From: Clostridium saccharobutylicum DSM 13864
Lineage (GTDB): Bacteria > Bacillota > Clostridia > Clostridiales > Clostridiaceae
Direction of reading: 5' to 3'
Assembly: GCF_000473995.1 (NCBI RefSeq)
Contig: NC_022571.1
Coordinates: 3,999,416 to 4,063,415 of the forward strand
Length of the DNA: 64,000 nt
Shown: one piece after another, positions 15,961 through 25,975 of the stretch
Layout: the number at the start of each line of letters is the position of its first letter
Position numbering within the stretch: position 1 is the first letter of the stretch
The notes under the pieces: model-generated
The model's input: the letters and a program-made list of their open reading frames with translations, nothing else
What the model was told of the DNA's origin: nothing
Database searches by the model: none
Made by a program: the position numbers and the translations under genes

Positions 15961-16088
15961 TTGTAACGCACTAATTATAAGAGGTTAGAGTGATTTTGAT
16001 TAAATATAAATTTTTAAGATATTAAATTAAAAAAAGCTTACTTTAGCAGCAAGTTGTTTTAAAGTCAATTTTTTCTCTTTTACAGAAG

Positions 16089-16125
16089 AAAAAGCATAGA
16101 TTTTTTATAAAAATTTATGCTTTTT
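16089..16125 (-). terminator. Terminator after the lantibiotic-immunity operon
   Basis: Arms AAAAAGCATA and TTATGCTTTTT around an AT-rich loop; U-rich on both strands, so it may work in both directions. It lies 100 bp downstream of the last gene of the minus-strand ABC operon. Confidence 0.65.
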
Positions 16126-16225
16126 GCCGAAATTCTGGATAAGAAATATAGATAAATACTAAGCAAAAATTCTAAATTTGATATTTTATAAATGGCTTAA
16201 ATAAAGCATTGAATCAGTAAAAAGA

Positions 16226-16927
16226 TTAAATAATTTTTTTACCCTCGTAGAAGTGAAACCAAATAATAAGAAATATAAAAAATATTATGGTAAATAATAT
16301 GCTACATTTAATACTTAAAACATAGTAAAAAAATGAAGTTAATGATTGGTGTGCAATAAAATACTTAGTAAAACGAATGCACCATCCACAGGGGATTAAG
16401 AACCATACACCATCACCAAGACTTGTTTCCATTAAAGCTGTAATTAAACTTTCAAATATAGAAATACCAATTGAACCAGCTGATCCTAGTGTAAAACTTA
16501 AAAATGTGTGAAACAAATATAAAAATATTTGACTTCCGAATGTTATAAAAATTAATTCTATATAAAAAGATAAATCAAATACATCTTGCTGTAAGAAAAA
16601 TTTAGATACTATAAAATATCCACTGATAGTCAAAATAGTAGAAGCGAGCCCGAAAAAAAGCAATATTAATATTTTGCTGAAAAAACCTAAATACTTTCCA
16701 TAAATATTACCTAGAATTTCTTTGAAGTTTCCTGCATTTTCTTCTTGTTCTATTACTAATGAACATATTACAGATATAAGAATAGGAAATATCAGTGAAA
16801 TAGTTTCTAAGAGCGTACCAATGCTACTTATTCCATCACTATTATGGATAAAATAATCTATTACAACTAATAATACTCCTAAAATTGGAATGCAAATATG
16901 AATCCAATAAAAAATTGTATGTTTCAT
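16226..16927 (-). CDS. Lantibiotic-immunity ABC permease, LanG/MutG-like (N-terminus frameshifted)
   Basis: A 233-residue membrane protein with about six hydrophobic helices, beginning MKHTIFYWIHICIPILGVLL. LanG/MutG permeases normally start with a short cytoplasmic segment of the form 'xxxxLKADLLKxKHT'. Exactly that (MYMILAIINSLKADLLR) is encoded from an ATG at 16977, which overlaps the stop of the preceding gene as TAATG behind AGGAGG, but it ends in TGA one base out of frame. Adding one base (ATGAAACAT to ATTGAAACAT) would give a single 250-residue protein. So either a recent one-base deletion or a sequencing error; translation from 16927 would lack a good ribosome site. Confidence 0.75.
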   Translation of the reverse strand: MKHTIFYWIHICIPILGVLLVVIDYFIHNSDGISSIGTLLETISLIFPILISVICSLVIEQEENAGNFKEILGNIYGKYLGFFSKILILLFFGLASTILTISGYFIVSKFFLQQDVFDLSFYIELIFITFGSQIFLYLFHTFLSFTLGSAGSIGISIFESLITALMETSLGDGVWFLIPCGWCIRFTKYFIAHQSLTSFFYYVLSIKCSILFTIIFFIFLIIWFHFYEGKKII

Positions 16928-16976
16928 CTTAATAGATCAGCCTTAAGACTATTGATTATTGCAAGTATCATATACA

Positions 16977-17723
16977 TTAAACCTCCTGTGATTTATACCA
17001 ATTAGCAGTTAAATAGGTTACAAGACAAAATAAAATAATAGATAGTGCTATACCTAAAGGTATATTTAAAATGTTAAGAAATTCAGGAGTAAATGTTACA
17101 CTGCCTGGTGTAGCTGGCAATCCGTTAGGTAAAATTTTTAAGATAGGGCACATAAGTCTAGATGGATAAGTGAATGGACATATCCACCAAAGATTTTTAA
17201 CTGCTATAACTGATGATAAAAAGTTTACAATTATTGAAATAATTGTTGTAATAAATAGACCAATTTTATTGCCTAAATAAATCCACAAAGGAATTTGCCA
17301 AGAAAATGTAATAACAAGTATTATAATAGCTATAAATCCATTTAAAAATGAAATAGCATTTTGGAATGAATTACTATAAATAATTGGAATAATCTGTACT
17401 GCGAAGAAAAGTACTAGACATGATATAAAAATACTTTTTATACCTATTAAAATTTTAGATATCCATACTTTGCTTAGATCTAGAGGTAGTGATAGTACTG
17501 ATTTATTTTTTATTTTACCATCAACTCTACTTAACAGCGTAGAAATTAAAGTTACTGTTCCAGGATAGATGAAAATATACCAAAAATTGTAAGACCCTTT
17601 TTGCAATGCAGTTGGCTCCAATAAAAGAGTAAATATAATTGTAAGTATTGGCATAATAAATATAAATTTATTTAAAAAGGTATTCTTTATTTTCAAGTTT
17701 TCTGATACAAAATACTTAATCAT
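16977..17723 (-). CDS. Lantibiotic-immunity ABC permease, LanE/MutE-like
   Basis: A 248-residue integral membrane protein with six hydrophobic helices and the ABC-2 permease layout of LanE/MutE/EpiE proteins (opening MIKYFVSENLKIKNTF, PSRLMCPILKILPNGLPATPG near the end). Works with the ATPase encoded upstream and the LanG-like permease downstream to expel a lantibiotic or related peptide from the membrane. Good GGGAGATATAGTA site; stop overlaps the original start of lanG. No lantibiotic structural or modification genes are near, so this is an orphan immunity set. Confidence 0.8.
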   Translation of the reverse strand: MIKYFVSENLKIKNTFLNKFIFIMPILTIIFTLLLEPTALQKGSYNFWYIFIYPGTVTLISTLLSRVDGKIKNKSVLSLPLDLSKVWISKILIGIKSIFISCLVLFFAVQIIPIIYSNSFQNAISFLNGFIAIIILVITFSWQIPLWIYLGNKIGLFITTIISIIVNFLSSVIAVKNLWWICPFTYPSRLMCPILKILPNGLPATPGSVTFTPEFLNILNIPLGIALSIILFCLVTYLTANWYKSQEV

Positions 17724-17725
17724 TA

Positions 17726-18430
17726 CTATATCTCCCTTCTATATTTACTTGCAACTTCCATGAATAGATTTTCTAAGACTTCTCCTTTTTTCAATTTGCC
17801 TTCATATCCTAAAACTCCGCCACAAATAATGCCTATGTAATCAGCAATTTGTTCTATTTCACTTAGAATATGGCTTGATATTATAACTGTGATACCTTTT
17901 TGTGGTAATGATTTTATCAGATTTCTAAGTTCTTGTATTCCAAATGGATCAAGTCCATTTGTAGGTTCATCTAAAATTAATAATTTTGGATGATTAATAA
18001 GTGCAATTGCAATTCCTAAACGTTGCTTCATTCCCATTGAAAATTGGCCAGCGTGTTTTTTGCCAGTATCTTTAAGGTCTACTATATTCAAGACTTCATC
18101 TATTCGAGAATCAGGGAGTCCAAGTAATTTTGTTCTAACTTTTAAATTATCTCTAGCAGTTAAATTTTCATATAATGGTGCAGATTCTATAAGAGAACCT
18201 ATTAATTTTAAATCTTGTCTACTCCACTTATGATCATTAAATACAATATTTCCGGAAGTTGGTTTGAGCATTCCGCATATCATTTTTAGCAAAGTAGATT
18301 TTCCAGCACCATTTGGACCTAGTAAACCGTAAATTGAATTTGATGGTATAGAAAGTGATATGTTACTTACTGCATATTGTTTTTTAAATGCTTTAGTAAG
18401 TTTTTCTGTGCGCAATATAAATTCATTCAT
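17726..18430 (-). CDS. Lantibiotic-immunity ABC transporter ATPase, LanF-like
   Basis: 234 residues with all ABC motifs: Walker A GPNGAGKST, Q-loop region (SLIESAPLYENLTARDN), signature FSMGMKQRLGIA, Walker B LLILDEPTNGLDP, and the H-loop in ISSHILSEIEQIAD. The resemblance is to BcrA/LanF immunity ATPases. I place the start at 18430 because AGGAGG lies 6 bases upstream; an earlier ATG at 18454 has no site. First gene of the F-E-G operon. Confidence 0.85.
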   Translation of the reverse strand: MNEFILRTEKLTKAFKKQYAVSNISLSIPSNSIYGLLGPNGAGKSTLLKMICGMLKPTSGNIVFNDHKWSRQDLKLIGSLIESAPLYENLTARDNLKVRTKLLGLPDSRIDEVLNIVDLKDTGKKHAGQFSMGMKQRLGIAIALINHPKLLILDEPTNGLDPFGIQELRNLIKSLPQKGITVIISSHILSEIEQIADYIGIICGGVLGYEGKLKKGEVLENLFMEVASKYRREI

Positions 18431-18574
18431 TTTTAACCTCCTAAATAAATACAACTAAATCTAAATCAAATTTGCACTTTATATTGTAATCTATATTTGA
18501 ATAATGTTATATTGATAATCATTACATTTATCTTTCAATTTTGTAAGAAAAAAGCCATCTATTAATAAAATGAT

Positions 18575-18634
18575 ACCTACACACTAAACACTTTTTTTCA
18601 TGTGTCCAGTCTATAGGTATCATTTTAAACTTTA
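18575..18634. repeat. Hairpin repeat with CACATGAAAAAAAGTG core
   Basis: A long imperfect hairpin, outer arms AAAATGATACCTA / TAGGTATCATTTT, with core ACACTTTTTTTCATGTGT. A close relative stands at 35866-35920 directly after a CotF-like gene. Together they look like a mobile hairpin that can double as terminator. Confidence 0.6.
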
Positions 18635-18651
18635 ATCAGGAGCGATGCTCC

Positions 18652-18710
18652 TTTTCGGTTTAAACTAGTGAATTTCCAAATATTTAGAATTCCACATTAA
18701 TTACTTAAAG
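18652..18710 (+). repeat. Second copy of a block found at 14475-14530
   Basis: CTTTTCGGTTTAAACTAGTG and the following bases through TTCCACATTAATTA match 14475-14530 with one or two changes. It is a fragment of the dispersed repeat family. Confidence 0.65.
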
Positions 18711-18769
18711 ATTTCTGACTTTTAAGCGCACTTAAATAGTCCTAGTCACTTTATTCCATAATTAAGCAG

Positions 18770-19231
18770 TAGACTTTAATTCATGAAGATGCTTCTGAAT
18801 TCTTTCATTTTGTATTTTAGAATGTAATTTGTTAATGTTGTAGTCAAAATAAAGCAAAATAATCAAATATTCCGACACCTGTCACATATTCGCTTTCAAC
18901 TGCAATTTGTACATTATATGATGGTTTTAATTGACCATTTTTCATGTGATCATCTTTTACATGCTTTTTCTATTTTTCTGCTTAAATAAATATTTTGAGA
19001 ATAAGCATAAAATATTATTTTGAACATGATTTTAGGTTCCACTGCCGGTTTTCTTCCAATTGAAGGGTACTCCTTATATAACTTTCTGTAATCTAATCCC
19101 TCCAATACGTGGCTTAGCAAACGGACAGAATCATCTTCTGGTATTAAGTTTTCTAAATTTAATGGTAATATAAGTTGAAAATTATCATTAAACTCATTAT
19201 AATTTTTAATGTATGATTTAGTTAGTTGCAT
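18770..19231 (-). pseudogene. IS1182-family transposase remnant
   Basis: A 93-residue open frame (FQLILPLNLENLIPEDDSVRLL, GRKPAVEPKIMFKIIFYAY) matches the N-terminus of IS1182-type transposases. It is followed after an internal deletion by [24 protein letters not shown], a segment from the middle of the same protein. Catalytic regions are missing. Dead element. Confidence 0.75.
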
Positions 19232-19362
19232 AATTTAATTATACAATCAATGTGAGTTCTTCGGAATTCACATTTTTTTATATCTAAAAAATGAGTCGCT
19301 ACAAAACTAAACTCTGTTAGTTTTGCAGCAGCTTCTTTATAAATAACACTTATGCTTTGAAT

Positions 19363-19450
19363 ATATATCCAAAAGTAGAAATAGGGGGCATGCTTTTGTT
19401 TCGGTGAGTTACCACATAAGTCTAAGTCTTAATTCGGATATCTATGCCAA
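19363..19450 (+). repeat. Right end of a dispersed hairpin repeat, overlapping the GH3 stop codon
   Basis: TTTCGGTGAGTTACCACATAAGTCT ... TTCGGATATCTAT is the right terminus of the ATAGATATCC-type repeat in inverted view. The terminal GGATATCTAT includes the TAG stop (19442-19444) of the glycosidase gene. Confidence 0.7.
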
Positions 19451-21571
19451 TTCAATATTAGCTTCTAATGGAGATATTCCTGTAAGCTCAACACTTCTTT
19501 TATCAGGTTGTGATATGCCAACAAACAACTTAAATTTATTGCTGTCAAGAATTCTTTCTCCTTCATCATTTACAGCCTCAAAAGATTTTCTATCTATTGT
19601 CATCAATACATTCTTAGTCTCACCTTTTTTAAGTTCAATACGCTTAAATCCTGATAAGCTATAATTATCCACTGCATATTTTGATTCAAGATCTTTTACA
19701 TAACATTGAACTACTTCTTCTATATCATAATTTCCTGTATTAGTAATCTTGATGCTTACATTAACATTTTCAAAATCCTTTGAAACCTTAGATGTTGTCA
19801 AATCTGATAATTTTACTGTTGAATAAGTCAAACCATAACCAAATGGATATAAACTTTCCCCTTTCATATAACGATAAGTTCTGCCTTTCATAGAGTAATC
19901 AGTGAATTCTGGTAACTCTTCAGTAGTTTTATAGAAAGTCACAGGCAATTTCCCACTTGGTGAACATTTACCAAATAATAAATCTGATACTGCTCTACCT
20001 CCAAAGCTGCCTGGATACCATGTATTTAAAATAGAATCACATTTTTCTTCTTGTCCTTGTAATGTCAATGCACTTCCAGCTCCAAGGACAACTATAACTG
20101 GTTTACCTACTGCTAGTACATTTTCAAGTAATTCTTGTTGTTTACCTGGTAAATTTAAGTTTAACTTATCTCCAGCACCCTCACTATTACTTGCATCTCC
20201 TTGTTCACCTTCAATAGAAGAATCTAATCCTAAACAAAGAACAACAATATCACTGTGTTCTGCCACAGTTACAGCTTCAGCCATTCTATCATCTGCTTGT
20301 GCTAAATCTGATACTCTATCTTTGTATAAATGGCATCCTTCTGAATAAAATACTCTTATATTCTCTGAATCTACTGCTTCATGAATTCCGTCTAAAATTG
20401 TAATGTATTTAGATGCTGTACCAAAATAATTTCCTTTTAACATTAATTCACTATTTGCATTAGGTCCTATAACTCCAATAGATTTTAATTTAGATTTATC
20501 CAATGGAAGTAATCCATTATTCTTAAGCATTACTATAGATTTTCTTGAAGCCATTAAAGAAGCTTCATTGTGCTCCTTACAATCATTCATTTCATAAGGT
20601 ATTTCGTTATATTCGCACTCTTCATCAAACATGCCTAATCTAATTCTAGTTGCCATCAATCTTTCTGTTGCTCTTGTTATATCATCATCTGTTACTAACC
20701 CTTCCTTATATGCTAACAACATTTGAAGATATACATTTCCACAATTTAAATCACAGCCATTTTTTATTGCAAGAGCAGCTGATTCAGTAGCAGTACTTGT
20801 AACATTATGATGTAAATGGAAATCTGCAATAGCCCAGCAATCAGATACTACATGACCTTTAAATTTCCATTTTCCTCTTAAAATATCTTTTAATAAAAGT
20901 TCACTTCCACAACAAGGTTCATCGTTTGTACGATTATAAGCCCCCATTACAGCTTCAACATCAGCTTCTTTTACACAAGCTTCAAAAGCTGGCAAATAAG
21001 TTTCATATAAATCCTTTTTGCTTACAACTGCATTAAATTCATGCCTTAAAGCTTCTGGCCCACTGTGTACTGCAAAATGCTTAGCACATGCTGCTATCTT
21101 TAAATATTTTCCATCTCCTTGCAATCCATTAACAAAGGCAACTCCCAATTTAGAAGTTAAGTATGGATCCTCCCCATATGTTTCATGGCCTCTTCCCCAT
21201 CTAGGATCTCTAAAAATGTTTACATTCGGTGACCAATATGTTAATCCTTTATATATATCTCTATCTTCTTTTTTAGAATTTTCATTATATTTTGCACGTC
21301 CTTCAGTTGCTATAATTCCTGCAATTTCTTTTAAAAATTCATCATCAAACATAGCAGCTAGTCCAATAGCTTGTGGAAACACGGTTGCTGTACCTGCTCT
21401 TGCTACGCCATGAAGTCCTTCATTCCACCAATTATATCTTTGTATATTTAAATGTTTTATGGCCGGAGCCTTATATGTCAATTGTTCTGCTCTTTCTTGA
21501 AGTGTCATTTTAGAAACCAATTCTTTTGCTTTTTCTAATGCATATTCATGAGTTATTCTCTTATTCTTCAC
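19442..21571 (-). CDS. GH3 beta-glycosidase (probable beta-xylosidase/beta-glucosidase)
   Basis: A 709-residue enzyme without signal peptide, so probably cytoplasmic, hydrolysing beta-linked oligosaccharides. The N-terminal (alpha/beta)8 domain has NWWNEGLHGVARAGTATVFPQ (substrate loop), KHFAVHSGPE, MGAYNRTNDEPCCGS and VVSDCWAIADFH, in which the Asp after VVS is the nucleophile. The alpha/beta sandwich has GDASNSEGAGDKLNL and the C-terminal fibronectin III-like domain starts near residue 610. The start GTG at 21571 follows GGAGGTAGATATT; an upstream in-frame ATG lies in a repeat and has no site. Divergent from an AraC regulator that likely controls it. The motif set favours xylosidase; substrate not certain. 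Confidence 0.85.
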   Translation of the reverse strand: MKNKRITHEYALEKAKELVSKMTLQERAEQLTYKAPAIKHLNIQRYNWWNEGLHGVARAGTATVFPQAIGLAAMFDDEFLKEIAGIIATEGRAKYNENSKKEDRDIYKGLTYWSPNVNIFRDPRWGRGHETYGEDPYLTSKLGVAFVNGLQGDGKYLKIAACAKHFAVHSGPEALRHEFNAVVSKKDLYETYLPAFEACVKEADVEAVMGAYNRTNDEPCCGSELLLKDILRGKWKFKGHVVSDCWAIADFHLHHNVTSTATESAALAIKNGCDLNCGNVYLQMLLAYKEGLVTDDDITRATERLMATRIRLGMFDEECEYNEIPYEMNDCKEHNEASLMASRKSIVMLKNNGLLPLDKSKLKSIGVIGPNANSELMLKGNYFGTASKYITILDGIHEAVDSENIRVFYSEGCHLYKDRVSDLAQADDRMAEAVTVAEHSDIVVLCLGLDSSIEGEQGDASNSEGAGDKLNLNLPGKQQELLENVLAVGKPVIVVLGAGSALTLQGQEEKCDSILNTWYPGSFGGRAVSDLLFGKCSPSGKLPVTFYKTTEELPEFTDYSMKGRTYRYMKGESLYPFGYGLTYSTVKLSDLTTSKVSKDFENVNVSIKITNTGNYDIEEVVQCYVKDLESKYAVDNYSLSGFKRIELKKGETKNVLMTIDRKSFEAVNDEGERILDSNKFKLFVGISQPDKRSVELTGISPLEANIELA

Positions 21572-21599
21572 AATATCTACCTCCAAAATTATATTTAGG

Positions 21600-21650
21600 C
21601 ACATTCAAATTAGACTTGTTATTTATTTTCACGTGCCTTATCTATGTCTT
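21600..21650 (-). repeat. One end of an AAGGCACRTGAAA-type repeat
   Basis: ACTTGTTATTTATTTTCACGTGCCTTAT is shared with 47890-47925 and, in variant form, 47027-47057. It lies between the glycosidase and its regulator, in the promoter region. Confidence 0.55.
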
Positions 21651-21743
21651 TCCTCTTGATTTAATAATATCCAATTTTATGTTGACTTAACAAGAAATTA
21701 CTTATATAATTGTAGACAAAATTTATCCTTCTGGAGGAATATC

Positions 21744-22508
21744 ATGCTAAAATATGAGTCTTACCACTTTGGTAAAAATAATCTTTTTTCCTACTATAAC
21801 CCTCATGATCTTAATTATCCAAAGCATTTGCATCGTAGCTTTGAGTTTATATATGTTACTAATGGCAATATTGAAGTTTCTGTTAATAACAGAACTTTTA
21901 ACATACCCGAAAATAGCTGTATATTAATATTACCCTATGAAGTCCATTCCATTACAACAAAAAAATATTCAGATGCAAATATTTGTGTATTTCCACCTGA
22001 ATATGTAGAGACCTTTCATAATATGATTGATGGTAAAACTTTAGAAAATCCAGTATTTAATTTATCTTCAAATACTGAAGCTTTAGTTCTAGACAAAATT
22101 TTCAAAGATAATTTAAATCTTCTTCAAATGAAAGGCTGCTTATATCTTTTATGCTCAGAAATTATTGAGCATACTAAATTATTAGATAGTATAAAACCTG
22201 ATTATGAATTATTACATAAAACCCTCACCTATGTCCAAGAAAATTTCACTAAGAACATCTCATTAAAAAGTATTTCCTCCGAATTCGGTTATAGCTATAC
22301 TTATCTTTCTAAATATCTAAATAACATTTTAGGTACATCATTAGTTAATTTTATTAATGAAAATAGAATAAACTATGCTTTATATTTATTAAAAAATAGT
22401 CAAGCTACAATTACAGATATAGCTTATACCTGTGGCTACTCAAGCATACGTTCTTTTAATAGAAATTTTCTAAGACTCACTGGAAAAACACCTAAATCTT
22501 ATAGATAA
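21744..22508 (+). CDS. AraC-family transcriptional regulator
   Basis: 254 residues. An N-terminal cupin-like sensor domain (PKHLHRSFEFIYVTNGNIEV, then VHSITTKK) precedes a C-terminal pair of helix-turn-helix motifs (NISLKSISSEFGYSYTYLSKYL and ATITDIAYTCGYSSIRSFNRNFLRLTGKTPKSYR). Start ATG follows CTGGAGGAAT. Divergent from the GH3 gene with 172 bp between, so it is likely the sugar-responsive activator of that gene. Confidence 0.88.
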   Translation: MLKYESYHFGKNNLFSYYNPHDLNYPKHLHRSFEFIYVTNGNIEVSVNNRTFNIPENSCILILPYEVHSITTKKYSDANICVFPPEYVETFHNMIDGKTLENPVFNLSSNTEALVLDKIFKDNLNLLQMKGCLYLLCSEIIEHTKLLDSIKPDYELLHKTLTYVQENFTKNISLKSISSEFGYSYTYLSKYLNNILGTSLVNFINENRINYALYLLKNSQATITDIAYTCGYSSIRSFNRNFLRLTGKTPKSYR

Positions 22509-22541
22509 ACAGACTTAAATTTATGTAATAGCTAACTGAAA

Positions 22542-24254
22542 TTACAATTTAAAATTCTGTACCATATCAGTTAGTTTTTGAGCAAGTTCTGCCTGACTTT
22601 GTGCAGATTTTGCAACATCATTAATGGCAAAAGTTACTTCATTAACGCTATTTGTTATTTCTTCAGTGCTTGTTGCTGATTCTTCTGCTGTTGCAGATAC
22701 ATTCTGTATAGCCTCACTTATTTGCTCAATAACGCCATTCATTTGTTTTGACGAAGATGAAATCTCTTCTGTAATGTTATTCATAAATTCTGCATCTTTT
22801 TCATATTGAGTGCCTGTGCTCTGAAGAAATTCATAGCTTGGTTTTACATTATTCTCAATAAACTTAAGTACATCTTGTCCGCTTTGTGAAAGCTGCCCAA
22901 CTGCTGCTTGTACCTCTCCAACCATGCTTTGAATATCTAAAACAGCTTGTGAAGCTTGCTCAGAAAGCTTTCTTACTTCATCTGCAACTACTGCAAATCC
23001 TCTTCCTTGTTCACCAGCTCTTGCTGCCTCTATTGCAGCATTTAAAGCTAATAAATTTGTCTGCTGTGCTATACTACCAATAGAATCTGCCATGATTTTA
23101 ACATCTTCTACAACTTTAACTTTTTCAATTGCTTTTAAAATATTTGAGCGATTCTGGTCATATATAACTGTACCTTCTTCTATATTTTTTGAAGCTTTAA
23201 CTTTTATATCAACAGCACGCTCTTTTATCTCATTTACAGATACTTCCGAATCATTTGCTCTATTTGCAAGTTCATTTGTACTAGCACTTATTTCTTCCGT
23301 TGATGCACTTACTTCCTCAGTCGTAGCACTTAAATCTTGAACTCCCTTAGATATTTGTTCTACTGATTGATTTACTACTTCCATTTTAGATGAAACCTCT
23401 TCAACAGTTGCAGACAATTCTTCACTAGTTGCACTCATATCACTAGCACCATTCATTATTTCACTTATTAAAATTTTAATATTTTCCTTAGATTTATTTA
23501 ATGCTTTAGCAACATTTCCTATTTCATCCTTTGAATCAATATTAATTGTTGCTGTAAGATTTCCCTCACCCATAGCTTCCGAAAATTCTAAAATATCTTT
23601 TAATCTTTTTGAAATTACAATAGATATAACAGTTCCCAAAATAATTGCTGCTATGATAGCTATTGCTATAATACTAATAGAGATAATTGTACTACTTTTA
23701 AAAATCGCATTGCTGCTATTATAATCATCAGCAGCCATTTTTGTAGCTAAATCTATTTCTTTATTTAATACAGCAAACATATCCACTCTAATTTTAGAAG
23801 CTTCAGGCAAAATAAAGTTAGCCCCATCATAATCTGAAATTTTCACTTTATCTATAATTTGATTATAAGAAGTTCTGTAATCAACTATTAGTTTTTCAAA
23901 CTGAGCAAACTGTTTCTCATCAATTGTAGTAGTAATTGTAGTTTTATACTCTTCAGCTAACTTCTTATCTTCTTCTTCTAGTTTGTTAATATCATCAATA
24001 TAACTAGAAATTTTACTGCTATTTTTAGGATCTAAAATATTCAAAACATCTGCTCTAACCGTCATAAGATTTGTTTTAATCATATTTAGATCCTTTACGC
24101 CTATTAAATCCATATTATATAAGTTTGAAACATTTGAATTAATCTTTTTCATATTTGATATGCCTACGAAACCAACACTTCCAATAAATATTACCATTAT
24201 TATAAAAGCTATCAATAGCTTATATAACATTTTTAAGTTGTTAAAAATTCTCAT
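22542..24254 (-). CDS. Methyl-accepting chemotaxis protein
   Basis: 570 residues. A transmembrane helix ([19 protein letters not shown]) precedes a four-helix-bundle extracellular sensor (4HB_MCP type; [25 protein letters not shown] opening). A second transmembrane helix near residue 190 ([19 protein letters not shown]), HAMP, and a cytoplasmic signalling domain with hairpin tip [21 protein letters not shown] follow. Start at 24254 chosen because GTGGAGGAAATATA precedes this ATG. Stands alone, ligand unknown; the CheA/W system is elsewhere. Confidence 0.92.
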   Translation of the reverse strand: MRIFNNLKMLYKLLIAFIIMVIFIGSVGFVGISNMKKINSNVSNLYNMDLIGVKDLNMIKTNLMTVRADVLNILDPKNSSKISSYIDDINKLEEEDKKLAEEYKTTITTTIDEKQFAQFEKLIVDYRTSYNQIIDKVKISDYDGANFILPEASKIRVDMFAVLNKEIDLATKMAADDYNSSNAIFKSSTIISISIIAIAIIAAIILGTVISIVISKRLKDILEFSEAMGEGNLTATINIDSKDEIGNVAKALNKSKENIKILISEIMNGASDMSATSEELSATVEEVSSKMEVVNQSVEQISKGVQDLSATTEEVSASTEEISASTNELANRANDSEVSVNEIKERAVDIKVKASKNIEEGTVIYDQNRSNILKAIEKVKVVEDVKIMADSIGSIAQQTNLLALNAAIEAARAGEQGRGFAVVADEVRKLSEQASQAVLDIQSMVGEVQAAVGQLSQSGQDVLKFIENNVKPSYEFLQSTGTQYEKDAEFMNNITEEISSSSKQMNGVIEQISEAIQNVSATAEESATSTEEITNSVNEVTFAINDVAKSAQSQAELAQKLTDMVQNFKL

Positions 24255-24797
24255 TATATTTCCTCCACTAATTTCCATAAATTATGTTATTTATACTTTT
24301 ATTAAAAATATCGTTTATTCCTTTTTCAAACCAGCAAATAACAATTTCCCATATATTCCCAATCCCTTCTCCTCTTCTCTTTATAAAAAAATATAGACCA
24401 ATAGCTAGCTTATAAACTAATTATTGGCCGGTTGCACTACTAACTCCAAATTCTCAAAGTGCCCAGATAAAGAGAATTTTTCACAGTTTCCGCTTTTTAT
24501 TATTTTTTCAATATTATAAAACATTCAAACTTCACATAACAAAATTGACTGCAATCCGTTATATATTAGAGCTTGTGCAGTTTTAAATACTTTTGCTCTT
24601 TTTATTTATTGAAACGTTACAAACATTATTAATATAATTGTGTTAATGGTAACCTCTTGACATTAGTTAAAATTCCCGTATAGTAATTTCAGCTACTCAA
24701 TATATTATAAAAAGACAAAATTTATTATACCTTTCTTTAATTCAAAATTTAATGAAAAAAATCAACATTTTACCCAGAAAAAATTCAGTTTTAAAAA
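24255..24797. other. Intergenic region, no gene seen
   Basis: AT-rich region between the chemoreceptor start and the end of the two-component operon. It should contain the chemoreceptor promoter. No conserved RNA or repeat was recognised here. Confidence 0.4.
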
Positions 24798-24839
24798 AAT
24801 AAAAGCAATGTATTGCTTGAAATATACATTGCTTTTATT
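24798..24839 (-). terminator. Strong terminator of the YesN-type two-component operon
   Basis: A perfect 16-bp stem AATAAAAGCAATGTAT / ATACATTGCTTTTATT; on the minus strand the stem runs into TTTTTTT. Located 84 bp downstream of the response regulator stop. Confidence 0.85.
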
Positions 24840-24922
24840 TAATTTATAAGAAAAAAATCAATTTTAAGAATAAATTAATCTATAAATTTATAGTTAATCT
24901 CATAACCGCTTTCACTTTTTCC

Positions 24923-25975
24923 TTATTTTTTTAATTTTCTATACGCTGTTGGTGACATACCTGAATACTTCTTAAATAGCCTGCTGAAATACTCCGGATC
25001 CATGTAACCCAGTTTATCTGCTATTTCATAACTTCTATCTTCAGATTCTCTAAGCATCTTTTTAGCTCGTTCCATTTTAACTTTTGTCATATAATCTAAA
25101 AGTGACATACCCGTCTTTTTCTTGAAAATTTCGCATAGATAATTCTTATTCATATCCATATAACTTGCAATTGTAGATAATGTAACTTCATTTTCTACAT
25201 TATTCAAAATAAAAATGCTTACTTTATTTATTAAAACACCATAACTTTTTCCTAAATATAAATACATTATTTGTGCTTCTAAATTTTTAATACATGAAAT
25301 GTATATATCACGTAATTGTTCTAAAGAAGCTACATCATGCAGATTTAAACTCTTAATGTAACTTGCATCAGCAAATTTTATAAACCAAATCATATTATTA
25401 TTTATCGCTTCCAATACTTCTTCGAAAAACTCTATAATTATATGATGCATTCTTATCTTATCAAAATCACCCAAAACTAGTTTATCAAAAATAGAATAAG
25501 CCAAATTTTCTACCGTTCTGCCATTTTCAATCAATTCTAATATTTGTGTAACATCTAATGAATGGTTATATACTTTTAGTTTTTTCTCTTCCTTTTTTTC
25601 ACTGATGAATAATTTAGCTCTCTCAAGTAACTTGTTAATATCATCTGCATTTACTGGTTTAATAAGATAATCAAAAGCACCTAATACCAATCCTTTTCTA
25701 GCATATTCAAATTCGCTATAGCCACTAAAAAGGACTACACAAAGTGCCAGCTTTTTTTTCATTACCTCCTCAAGTAATTCTACTCCGTCTACTATAGGCA
25801 TACGGATATCAGTTATAATTAAGTCAACTGAATTAGTTTGAAGCTTTTGTATAGCCTCATATCCATTTCTAGCTTCATCTGTAATTTCAAATCCTGAGAC
25901 TTCGCCCCATATTTTCAGTCTCTTCAATTGTAATCTTGCTATTTCCATATCATCAACTATCATTACCTTGTACAT
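24923..25975 (-). CDS. Response regulator, YesN-type (receiver plus AraC HTH)
   Basis: 350 residues. The receiver domain has acidic pocket VDDME, phosphoacceptor Asp in DLIITDIRMP (about residue 55), Ser in VVLFSGYSEFEYA, and Lys in YLIKPVNADD. A middle helical region precedes the C-terminal AraC pair (VTLSTIASYMDMNKNYLCEIFKKKTG, RSYEIADKLGYMDPEYFSRLFKKYSG). Its ATG immediately follows the TAA of the kinase gene, so the two are translationally coupled. It presumably activates transport or polysaccharide-use genes elsewhere. Confidence 0.92.
   Translation of the reverse strand: MYKVMIVDDMEIARLQLKRLKIWGEVSGFEITDEARNGYEAIQKLQTNSVDLIITDIRMPIVDGVELLEEVMKKKLALCVVLFSGYSEFEYARKGLVLGAFDYLIKPVNADDINKLLERAKLFISEKKEEKKLKVYNHSLDVTQILELIENGRTVENLAYSIFDKLVLGDFDKIRMHHIIIEFFEEVLEAINNNMIWFIKFADASYIKSLNLHDVASLEQLRDIYISCIKNLEAQIMYLYLGKSYGVLINKVSIFILNNVENEVTLSTIASYMDMNKNYLCEIFKKKTGMSLLDYMTKVKMERAKKMLRESEDRSYEIADKLGYMDPEYFSRLFKKYSGMSPTAYRKLKK

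Noticed and set aside
21018..21413. 131-codon plus-strand frame inside the GH3 gene
   Set aside because: Antisense to the GH3 catalytic domain, no ribosome site.
24420..24797. Possible regulatory RNA upstream of the chemoreceptor
   Set aside because: Only AT-rich sequence with no convincing conserved core or paired structure.
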